Origin: Candidatus Auribacterota bacterium
GTDB taxonomy: Bacteria; Auribacterota; JAFGBW01; JAFGJP01
Assembly: GCA_016929035.1 (NCBI GenBank)
Contig: JAFGJP010000255.1
Span: 1 to 5,498, forward strand
DNA length: 5,498 nt
Reading direction: 5' to 3'
Of the stretch, positions 1 through 5,474 are shown piece by piece (within the stretch, counting starts at the first letter, position 1; the number at the start of each line of letters is the position of its first letter). The notes below the pieces were generated by a model that did not search any database, was not told the origin of the DNA, and was given only the letters and a program-made list of their open reading frames with translations. The position numbers and the translations under genes are program-made.

Positions 1-572
1 AAAAAAGACCGTATGACTTTTTCGACATCAAAGGGGTGTATGAGATTATCCGGGAACTTTTAGCCGTGGAAATCAATATAACGACAGATGCCAGGCCTTC
101 CTACATGGAAGAAGAGACGGTGTCTCTGTGTATCGGCAAAGAGCCCGTCGGTTTTTTGGGACGGGTTGAACGGACCGTTCTTGAAGAGGTTTATGATATT
201 AAAAGGGATGTTTTTTATGCCGAAATCAGCCTCGACGGCCTTCCGGATAAGGATATCTTCGAGCAAAAGTTCGTCTCCCTTGTGAGATACCCGTCTGTCA
301 CGAACGACATTTCATTTGTGGTTGACAAAAAAGTCTCGCATGCAGATATTTATAAAAATATAATAAAGTTAAATATAAAAGAGCTTGAAAATGTTGAAAT
401 ATATGATATTTTTGAAGGGAAAAATATTCCCAAAGAGAAAAAGAGCATGACCTATGCCCTGCTGTTCAGGTCGGACGAAAGGACGCTCAAGGGTGAAGAG
501 GTCAGGGAAAGAGTGGACCGGATACTGGATTCGCTGAAAAAAAGTTTTCATATACAGCTGAGAACGCTGTAG
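1..572 (+). CDS. pheT: Phenylalanyl-tRNA synthetase beta subunit, C-terminal part (5' end outside window)
   Basis: This is the 3' end of the gene for the large subunit of the alpha2-beta2 PheRS, which charges tRNA-Phe in the cytoplasm. The open frame enters from the left edge (first full codon at position 3), so about 189 C-terminal residues are visible. The start reads KRPYDFFDIKGVYEII, matching the conserved 'DFFD-KG' segment of the synthetase-like B6/B7 region. The last roughly 95 residues match the FDX-ACB anticodon-binding domain. It opens with RYPSVTNDISFVVD and contains EIYDIFEGKNIPKEKKSM, a YALLFRSDERTL strand and a closing helix ending LRTL, which is the family's normal C-terminus. 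The ATG at 36 is internal and is not a start. The stop is TAG at 570-572. The next gene, zapA, begins 31 bases on, with no terminator visible between, so read-through from pheT is plausible. Identification is secure. Confidence 0.96.
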   Translation, partial: KRPYDFFDIKGVYEIIRELLAVEINITTDARPSYMEEETVSLCIGKEPVGFLGRVERTVLEEVYDIKRDVFYAEISLDGLPDKDIFEQKFVSLVRYPSVTNDISFVVDKKVSHADIYKNIIKLNIKELENVEIYDIFEGKNIPKEKKSMTYALLFRSDERTLKGEEVRERVDRILDSLKKSFHIQLRTL

Positions 573-603
573 TGGATGTTTGACATAAATAACTGGTTTG
601 AAG

Positions 604-897
604 ATGAATAAAGGCACAATAAAAGTCAATATCTTTGGTCAGGAATACCCGATTGTGGGAGATCAGGATACGTCCTACATACAGGAGCTTGCTCAGGTTG
701 TTGATTCAGAGATGAGAAAAAATTCCGAAGAAGCTCCCATGCTTCCTGCAAGCCGGATAGCTGTCCTGACCTGTCTGAACATCATGGACAGATTCATGAA
801 GTATAAAATGAAGCATCAGCAGGAACTGAAAGAGATATTGACCCAAGTTGACGACCTCCTCGGCAAACTGAATCAGGAAACAGGTAAAAAACATTGA
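604..897 (+). CDS. zapA: Cell division protein ZapA
   Basis: ZapA is a small cytoplasmic protein that binds FtsZ, cross-links protofilaments and stabilises the Z-ring. From ATG 604 the product is 97 residues, within the usual 90-110. The N-terminal globular part reads KVNIFGQEYPIVGDQDTSYI, the family's 'V-I-G--Y-I' strand pattern followed by a YIQELAQVVDSEM helix. It is followed by the conserved SRIAVLTCLNIMDRF helix, the family's 'A-L-ALNI-D' motif. The remainder (about residue 70 on) is a Gln/Glu/Lys-rich coiled coil, KMKHQQELKEILTQVDDLL, as expected for the dimerisation and tetramerisation helix. A TTG two codons upstream (598) is an alternative start; neither has a strong Shine-Dalgarno, and ATG is preferred here. 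The neighbours fit the proteobacterial zapA-ssrS-fau order. The stop codon overlaps a candidate -35 box, and the last codons form one arm of an inverted repeat. Confidence 0.9.
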   Translation: MNKGTIKVNIFGQEYPIVGDQDTSYIQELAQVVDSEMRKNSEEAPMLPASRIAVLTCLNIMDRFMKYKMKHQQELKEILTQVDDLLGKLNQETGKKH

Positions 898-965
898 TTT
901 TTAACAGGGTAAAAATGTATGATTAGATTAAGGCAACCTGTTATTTGAAAATCGTTTTTTACCTG
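881..965. repeat. Nested inverted repeats with direct-repeat copies upstream of the 6S RNA gene
   Basis: Seen directly: CAGGTAAAAAAC at 881-892 is the exact reverse complement of GTTTTTTACCTG at 954-965 (12 bp). Nested inside it, TAACAGG at 902-908 is the exact reverse complement of CCTGTTA at 937-943 (7 bp). The two left arms are also imperfect direct repeats of each other, AACAGG(G)TAAAAA at 879 and 903, 24 bases apart. The element covers the last codons of zapA and the leader of the 6S RNA. A read-through transcript could fold here into a two-stage, mostly A-U stem. No T-tract follows the right arm, so it is not a standard Rho-independent terminator. The role is unknown: a protein-binding site, a processing signal or a chance feature of AT-rich DNA are all possible. 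Confidence 0.6.
894..923 (+). promoter_or_regulatory. Candidate sigma-70-type promoter for the 6S RNA gene
   Basis: TTGATT (894-899) and TATGAT (918-923) are separated by 18 bases and each differs from the consensus at one or two positions. A TG directly precedes the -10 hexamer. The -35 box overlaps the zapA TGA stop. Transcription would begin near 930, about 44 bases before the 6S closing stem, so the 5' end would need trimming, as happens to longer 6S precursors in other bacteria. No good -10 box is positioned to start transcription right at the stem. This is a prediction from spacing and hexamer match only, in AT-rich DNA where such matches are common. Confidence 0.35.
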
Positions 966-972
966 AAAAAAA

Positions 973-1153
973 TCCCTGCTTTGTTTGTCAGCATTCTGAC
1001 AGTCTTCGAACCAGCAAACAATAAAAGGGAGCTGATAGCCCATCTTGGGATGAGAGCCTTGCTCGTCCTGGTTCCTGAACAAGCTGGTGAAGCACCCACC
1101 TGGACATAACGGGTTCGAAAGATGTTGAATCGACGGCAAAAGCAGGGTTTTTT
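973..1153 (+). ncRNA. ssrS: 6S RNA
   Basis: 6S RNA binds the housekeeping RNA polymerase holoenzyme by mimicking an open promoter and restrains transcription in stationary phase. The sequence folds as the family requires. The closing stem pairs CCCTGCTTT (974-982) with AAAGCAGGG (1139-1147), and after a two-by-two mismatch continues TTGTC with GACGG through two G-U pairs. An inner stem pairs TTCGAACC (1005-1012) with GGTTCGAA (1112-1119). A large, poorly paired centre follows, and then an apical hairpin GGATGAG (1048-1054) with CTCGTCC (1062-1068). The total of about 175-180 nt matches typical 6S length. The location directly after zapA and upstream of fau is the conserved proteobacterial position, although here rarA lies between 6S and fau. 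Exact ends are not certain: 5' processing is likely, and the 3' end lies in the T-run. No coding frame in this stretch looks real. Confidence 0.88.
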
Positions 1154-1158
1154 ATTCT
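1139..1158 (+). terminator. Probable intrinsic terminator formed by the 6S closing stem plus T-tract
   Basis: The right arm of the 6S closing stem ends GCAGGG and is followed at once by six T (1148-1153) and then ATTCT. The left arm lies more than 150 bases upstream, so this is not a compact hairpin terminator, although the long stem plus T-run could still release the RNA. rarA starts 18 bases later without a convincing promoter of its own, so termination is presumably partial if rarA is expressed from upstream. Confidence 0.4.
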
Positions 1159-1175
1159 AGTGGAAAAAACGTATT

Positions 1176-2495
1176 ATGGAAAATGAGACTCTTTTTGAAA
1201 AGGTTGATCATAAAGATGATGGTCAGGCCCTTCGGCCTTTGTCCTACAGGATGAGGCCTGAAACTTTCGAGCAGTTCGCCGGGCAGGAACATATTCTTGG
1301 AAAGGGAAAAATCCTCAGAAGAATGATCGAACACGATTGCTTCCAGTCGGTTGTCCTGTGGGGGCCCCCGGGGTGCGGGAAAAATTCTCTGGCTTCCATG
1401 ATCGCTCTGATGACGAAAAGAGATTTTGTATCCATCAATGCCGTTGAAGCCAATACGTCTCATCTCAGAAAAACAGTCGAAACGTCACGGTTCCACCTTC
1501 AGCAGTCAGGGAGGCGGACGCTTCTTTTTATTGATGAGATCCACAGGTTCAACAAGGCCCAGCAGGACCTTCTTCTTCCTTACGTAGAAGCGGGAGATGT
1601 TGTTCTCATCGGCGCAACAACGCACAATCCGGTTTTTTCCCTGATATCCCCTTTGCGATCCCGCTCACATATTTTTGAGCTGAAGGCCTTAAAGAAGGAT
1701 GACATTCGGAAAATTCTCAACTTCTCCCTTGAAAAAGAAAACGAGCGGCTGAAAAGAAATATTAAAGTGGAAAAGGGCGCTTTTGATCTGATCGTTGAAA
1801 AGTGCGGCGGTGATGCAAGGATAGCCCTCAATACTCTCGAAACAGCCATTTCCACAACGGATAAAAAAAGCCCGGCCATCACGGTCCAGCTTGTGAGCGA
1901 ATGTCTTCCTTACGCGGCTGTCCGGTATGATAAAGACGAATCCGAGCATTATGATACGATTTCGATTTTTATAAAAAGCCTGCGGGGCAGCGACCCGGAT
2001 GCGGCTCTTTACTGGCTTGGGAAAATGATTTCCGCAGGGGAAGATCCTCTTTTCATTGCCAGAAGGCTGGCCATTTTTGCTTCAGAAGATATCGGAATGG
2101 CTGATCCGAGAGCCCTGATTATAGCCGACAGCACCATGAGGCTGGTCGGGGAGATCGGGCTGCCGGAATCAAGGATCATACTTTCTCAGGCAGTGATCTA
2201 TATGGCGACAGCTCAAAAAAGCAATGCGTCGTATATGGCCATCGACAGCGTTCTTCAGGAAATCCAGTCCCAGGGGGTTGAGCATGTGCCGGAATTTGTC
2301 AGAAAAACCCCATCCGAGAGGACAGAAGAGTACAAGTACTCTCATGATTTCAGGAACGGCATTTCCGGCCAGGATTATCGGGAGGCAGAAAAGATCTATT
2401 ATAATCCGAAGGATACGGGTTATGAGTCTATCATCAGGAAGCGGATCGGATTATGGAGAAAAATCAAATCAAAAAAGAAATCAGGAAAGAGATAA
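1176..2495 (+). CDS. rarA: Replication-associated recombination protein A (RarA/MgsA), AAA+ ATPase
   Basis: RarA is a cytoplasmic AAA+ protein related to clamp-loader subunits and eukaryotic WRNIP1/Mgs1. It acts at stalled forks and ssDNA gaps. The 439 residues match the family throughout. The N-terminus has LSYRMRPETFEQFAGQEHILG. Walker A is GPPGCGKNS (63-71), Walker B is FIDEIHRFNK with D120-E121, and sensor 1 is GATTHNP (146-152). The SRS arginine-finger region has R161 and R163, and sensor 2 is GGDAR with R215. The C-terminal tetramerisation region contains FASEDIGMADPRAL, QAVIYMATAQKSNA and YKYSHDF. Oddities: the Thr/Ser after the Walker A lysine is Asn (N70, codon AAT at 1383-1385), and sensor 1 has His where many homologues have Glu. 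The segment before YKYSHDF also seems shorter than the usual PTKLMKELGYGKGYKY type. The start ATG has no strong ribosome site. The 3' end overlaps fau by 43 bases. Family assignment is secure; full ATPase activity is not. Confidence 0.94.
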   Translation: MENETLFEKVDHKDDGQALRPLSYRMRPETFEQFAGQEHILGKGKILRRMIEHDCFQSVVLWGPPGCGKNSLASMIALMTKRDFVSINAVEANTSHLRKTVETSRFHLQQSGRRTLLFIDEIHRFNKAQQDLLLPYVEAGDVVLIGATTHNPVFSLISPLRSRSHIFELKALKKDDIRKILNFSLEKENERLKRNIKVEKGAFDLIVEKCGGDARIALNTLETAISTTDKKSPAITVQLVSECLPYAAVRYDKDESEHYDTISIFIKSLRGSDPDAALYWLGKMISAGEDPLFIARRLAIFASEDIGMADPRALIIADSTMRLVGEIGLPESRIILSQAVIYMATAQKSNASYMAIDSVLQEIQSQGVEHVPEFVRKTPSERTEEYKYSHDFRNGISGQDYREAEKIYYNPKDTGYESIIRKRIGLWRKIKSKKKSGKR

Positions 2496-3028
2496 GAGAC
2501 AAATTGTCTCATTTAACAAGCAAGGAGGTGAAAGAGAAAAGTCAGCACATTATGGAAAAACTCTGCAGCCTGGAGGATTTTTGTTCGGCCGGCAAAGTGT
2601 TCATTTATGTTTCCGTAGGACGTGAGCCGGACACAAGGTTTCTTATCCAAGACTATCTTGACAAGAAAGAGATCTATGTCCCCAGATGCAAGGATGATGA
2701 TACCCTTGAAGCGGTCAGACTGGAAGGTCTTGAATATCTGCAGAAAGGCCGATATGGGATTCCTGAACCAGTGGAAAGCCTAAGAGAATTTTTTCATCCT
2801 GAAGGACCATCCATCATTATCGTGCCGGGAACAGCTTTTGATGCGAGGGGATTTCGCCTCGGTCGCGGCAAGGGTTGCTATGACAGGTGCTTGAACCATT
2901 ATTTAAAGAAAAGTCCCGTTTGGGGACTGTGCTATGACTTTCAGATTCTCAGCCATATCCCGGATGAGTCGTGGGATATAAAGGTTGACGGCATTATTAC
3001 TGAAAAAAGAATTTTGCGTACCGCTTGA
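2453..3028 (+). CDS. fau: 5-formyltetrahydrofolate cyclo-ligase (MTHFS)
   Basis: This enzyme converts 5-formyl-THF plus ATP into 5,10-methenyl-THF, returning a dead-end folate to one-carbon metabolism. The product has 191 residues, normal for the family (about 180-200). The Lys/Arg-rich N-terminal helix (KKEIRKEIRDKL) carries the conserved K--R signature. The mid-region has VFIYVSVGREPDT, then VPRC, then GRYGIPEP, the usual substrate-pocket segments. The signature VPGTAFDARGFRLGRGKG-YDR gives the ATP/phosphate site, followed by SWDIKVDGIIT near the end. One departure is Cys142 where Tyr or Phe normally precedes YDR. The ATG lies inside the rarA coding region, with AGGAA at 2436-2440 and CGGA just before the start, so translation is probably coupled. 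In E. coli the homologue (ygfA) is co-transcribed with 6S RNA; here rarA has come between. The stop is TGA at 3026-3028. Activity is inferred from homology. Confidence 0.93.
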   Translation: MEKNQIKKEIRKEIRDKLSHLTSKEVKEKSQHIMEKLCSLEDFCSAGKVFIYVSVGREPDTRFLIQDYLDKKEIYVPRCKDDDTLEAVRLEGLEYLQKGRYGIPEPVESLREFFHPEGPSIIIVPGTAFDARGFRLGRGKGCYDRCLNHYLKKSPVWGLCYDFQILSHIPDESWDIKVDGIITEKRILRTA

Positions 3029-3055
3029 AATATACTGACATATATTAACATAGAT

Positions 3056-3062
3056 AAGGAGG
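3056..3062 (+). promoter_or_regulatory. Strong ribosome binding site for rny
   Basis: AAGGAGG, a perfect anti-Shine-Dalgarno match, lies 5 bases before the ATG at 3068. It is the best ribosome site in the window and fixes the rny start. The 39-base gap after fau is AT-rich and holds no convincing promoter. Confidence 0.85.
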
Positions 3063-3067
3063 AAAAG

Positions 3068-4636
3068 ATGAAAGAGTTCATTATAGATTACCCCATTTAT
3101 GTCTCTCTTGTATCGCTAGCCTTTTTCATAATCGGATTTGTATTAAACAAGTTCTTCATTGAAAGAAAAATAGGAAAATCAAAAAGACGTGCTCAGGAGA
3201 TCATTGACGAAGCCAGAAAGGAATCGCAGACGATCATCAAGGAGGGGAAGCTTGAGGCGAAAGAATATATCCACCAGGCACGGATCGAATTCGAGAAGGA
3301 TACAAAAGACAGGCGCCACGAGCTGTATACGCTTGAAAAGCGCGTTATCCAGAAAGAAGAAAACCTTGATAGAAAAGCTGAACTTTTTGAAAGAAAAGAA
3401 GGTGAAATAAGCAAGAAGGAAGAAAAGGTCGCTTTAAAGGAAAAAGAAATCGAAGACAGGCAGAAAGAGCTTGATCTTGTTATCTCAGAAGAAAAAAACA
3501 ACCTTCACCGGATTTCAGGCCTCAGCAAGGATGAAGCGAAGAAGGAGCTTCTTCAAATGATAGAGTCTGACGTTAAGATGGAAGCCGCCGCTATCATCAA
3601 CCGGGCCGAGCAGGAAGCGAAGGAAACAGCTGAAAAGAAAGCCAGGAATATTATCAGCCTGGCTATTCAGCGGTGCGCTGTCGACCACATCAGCGATACG
3701 GTCGTCTCGTCAGTCCAGCTTCCGAATGATGAGATGAAAGGCCGCATTATCGGCCGCGAGGGACGGAATATCCGCGCGCTGGAATCGGCTACAGGGATCA
3801 ACGTCATCATCGATGATACTCCGGAAGCGGTGATGGTCTCGGGCTTTGATAACATACGCAAAGAGATCGCCAAGATGGCTCTTGAAAAGCTGATTCTCGA
3901 CGGACGTATTCATCCGGCGAGAATCGAAGAGGTTGTAGAGAAAAGCAAGAAAGAGATGAACCAGATGATCAAGGAATATGGAGAGCAGGCGGTGTTTGAT
4001 GCCGGGATCCATCCTGTTCATCCGGAAATCGTCAAGCTTCTCGGGCGCCTCCACTTTCGGACAAGCTACGGGCAGAACGTGCTTGAACACTCCAAAGAAA
4101 GCTGCTACATCATGGGCGTTATGGCCGCGGAGCTTGGCATAGATGAAAAGATGGCAAGGCGCGCGGGCCTTCTCCATGATATCGGCAAAGCGGTCGATCA
4201 TGAGGTCGAGGGGCCGCATGGCGTCATCGGCGCTGATCTTGCAAAAAAATACAAAGAGATCCCGGAGATCGTTCATGCGATCCGCGCTCATCACGAAGAT
4301 GAAGAACCCAAGACCGTTCTGGCAGTCCTTCTCATAGCGGCGGATGCCATGTCCGGCGCCCGCCCGGGAGCCAGAAGCGAAACGTTGAGCGCTTATATCA
4401 AGCGGTTGGAGAATCTCGAATCCATCGCGCGTTCGTTCAAAGGCGTTGAACAGGCTTACGCCATGCAGGCAGGGCGTGAGATCCGCGTTATTGTTCAGCC
4501 CGATAAGGTCGATGACAATGAATCTGTTCAGCTGTCCAGAAACATCTCCAAACGCATAGAATCCGAAATGGAGTATCCCGGCCAGATAAAGGTTACGGTG
4601 ATAAGGGAAACAAGAGCCATTGAATACGCCAAGTGA
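3068..4636 (+). CDS. rny: Ribonuclease Y
   Basis: RNase Y is a membrane-anchored endoribonuclease that starts mRNA decay and processing. The 522 residues equal the usual length (about 520). Order of parts: one N-terminal membrane helix (about residues 8-28, IYVSLVSLAFFIIGFVL) followed by a basic stretch; a long Lys/Glu-rich coiled coil (about 35-200); a KH RNA-binding domain with the GRIIGREGRNIR loop at 225-236; and an HD metal-dependent phosphohydrolase domain. The HD domain has VLEHSKE, the LLHDIGKA motif (H370-D371), and RAHHEDEEPKT and AADAMSGARPGAR downstream. The C-terminus closes with the family's GQIKVTVIRETRAIEYAK. All expected catalytic residues are present. The gene has its own strong ribosome site and overlaps ymdB by 17 bases, a pairing conserved in many bacteria. 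Lineages with RNase Y often lack RNase E, so this enzyme may be the principal decay endonuclease here; that is inference. Confidence 0.97.
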   Translation: MKEFIIDYPIYVSLVSLAFFIIGFVLNKFFIERKIGKSKRRAQEIIDEARKESQTIIKEGKLEAKEYIHQARIEFEKDTKDRRHELYTLEKRVIQKEENLDRKAELFERKEGEISKKEEKVALKEKEIEDRQKELDLVISEEKNNLHRISGLSKDEAKKELLQMIESDVKMEAAAIINRAEQEAKETAEKKARNIISLAIQRCAVDHISDTVVSSVQLPNDEMKGRIIGREGRNIRALESATGINVIIDDTPEAVMVSGFDNIRKEIAKMALEKLILDGRIHPARIEEVVEKSKKEMNQMIKEYGEQAVFDAGIHPVHPEIVKLLGRLHFRTSYGQNVLEHSKESCYIMGVMAAELGIDEKMARRAGLLHDIGKAVDHEVEGPHGVIGADLAKKYKEIPEIVHAIRAHHEDEEPKTVLAVLLIAADAMSGARPGARSETLSAYIKRLENLESIARSFKGVEQAYAMQAGREIRVIVQPDKVDDNESVQLSRNISKRIESEMEYPGQIKVTVIRETRAIEYAK

Positions 4637-5474
4637 TATTATTTTCCAGTATCCGGAAAGCCTCAAGGTTTTTGCCGCCGGCGACGTCGTGGGAAAGCCG
4701 GGCCGGCGCGTTCTGTCCCAGATCGTTCCTGAGCTGAAGAAAAAGGGATTTGATCTCATTATCGCCAATAGCGAGAATGCCGCTGGCGGTTCGGGTGTGA
4801 CTCCTCAGATCGCTGACAAGCTCCTGACATATGGAGTTGATGTCATCACAACAGGCGATCATTTTTTTAAGAATCAGAAGATCTTTGAGGATCTTGATCG
4901 TTTTGAAAGCCTTCTTCGTCCGCTGAATTTTCCTGAGGGGGTTCCGGGAAAGGGGTGCTGTCTTTATCAAATGAAAAACGGCGAGAAGGCCGCTGTGATC
5001 AATCTTCTCGGGCGTACGTTCATCAACATCGGCAACTGTCCCTTTGAAGCTGTCAACCGTGCGCTGGATTCTATCCCTGACGAAGTCAAATATATTATTG
5101 TTGATTTTCACGCAGAGGCAACTTCTGAAAAGCTGGCCATGGGCTGGTTTCTTGACGGGCGGGTCAGTCTTGTTTACGGCACCCACACTCACGTTCCCAC
5201 GGCCGATGAAAAAATACTCCCTCAGGGGACAGGATATATTACCGATATCGGCATGACAGGTCCACAGAGATCCATTCTGGGACGAGACATCGAACCGGTC
5301 ATCAAGCGGTTTACCCTGCAGATACCCTTCCGGTTCAGCATTGCTGAAGAAGACCTTGCCCTTGATGGCCTGATTGTGGAGCTCGACAGGATCACCGGTA
5401 AAACCATCTCCCTTTCACGAGTGCGGTTTCCTTACAGGGAGAATGCTGGCGAGAGAGAAGATGAAGAGCCGTGA
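4620..5474 (+). CDS. ymdB: YmdB-family metallophosphoesterase (2',3'-cyclic-nucleotide phosphodiesterase, TIGR00282 type)
   Basis: Members carry a calcineurin-like dinuclear metal site. The Bacillus subtilis protein hydrolyses 2',3'-cNMPs, products of RNA decay, and affects biofilm and motility decisions. Visible metal or active-site residues are D22 in GDVVGKPGR, E52-N53 in SENAAGG, D80-H81 in TTGDHFF, H164 in VDFHAEATSEK, and H189 and H191 in YGTHTHVPTAD. The conserved YITDIGMTGP follows. Most relatives have Asn at the D80 position (GNH), so this metal ligand is altered. The 284 residues are slightly longer than typical (about 260-280) because of a short N-terminal extension before LKVFAAGD. 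The start is TTG at 4620: an in-frame TAA lies at 4602-4604 and no ATG, GTG or other TTG occurs before the conserved start, so TTG is the only ordinary choice. AGGGA at 4604-4608 can serve as ribosome site. It overlaps rny by 17 bases, implying coupled translation. Confidence 0.93.
   Translation: MNTPSDIIFQYPESLKVFAAGDVVGKPGRRVLSQIVPELKKKGFDLIIANSENAAGGSGVTPQIADKLLTYGVDVITTGDHFFKNQKIFEDLDRFESLLRPLNFPEGVPGKGCCLYQMKNGEKAAVINLLGRTFINIGNCPFEAVNRALDSIPDEVKYIIVDFHAEATSEKLAMGWFLDGRVSLVYGTHTHVPTADEKILPQGTGYITDIGMTGPQRSILGRDIEPVIKRFTLQIPFRFSIAEEDLALDGLIVELDRITGKTISLSRVRFPYRENAGEREDEEP

Noticed and set aside
598..606. TTG at 598 as the zapA start.
   Set aside because: It would add only two residues (MK); the ATG at 604 is the more usual initiator and the conserved KVNIFG strand follows it at normal distance. 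It cannot be fully excluded.
945..973. A second promoter for 6S RNA using TTGAAA at 945-950.
   Set aside because: The position 17 bases downstream is only an A-run ending in T, and the start would fall inside the closing stem rather than before it.
873..1139. An 88-codon minus-strand open frame across the zapA end and the 6S RNA.
   Set aside because: Its sequence is explained by the 6S RNA stems and the zapA 3' end; the translation shows no domain and no good ribosome site.
1125..1158. A separate rarA promoter from TTGAAT (1125-1130) and TATTCT (1153-1158).
   Set aside because: The spacer is 22 bases, too long, and both boxes are better explained as part of the 6S stem and T-tract.
2224..2625. 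A 133-codon plus-strand frame across the rarA/fau junction.
   Set aside because: It runs in a different frame through conserved RarA and Fau codons and its translation is low-complexity Arg/Ser-rich, so it is a shadow.
3025..3056. A possible promoter before rny: TTGAAA at 3025-3030 and AT-rich hexamers TATACT, TATATT and TAACAT after it.
   Set aside because: None of the -10-like boxes lies 16-18 bases from a matching -35; the nearest usable pair has a 15-base spacer and a poor -10.
3710..4768. A 352-codon open frame on the minus strand opposite rny and ymdB.
   Set aside because: It has no recognisable domain and lies wholly opposite strongly conserved RNase Y and YmdB sequence. Long antisense frames are a common by-product of the codon bias of real genes.
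4593..5192. A 199-codon minus-strand open frame opposite ymdB.
   Set aside because: It has no family resemblance and the opposite strand carries every YmdB motif, so it is a shadow frame.
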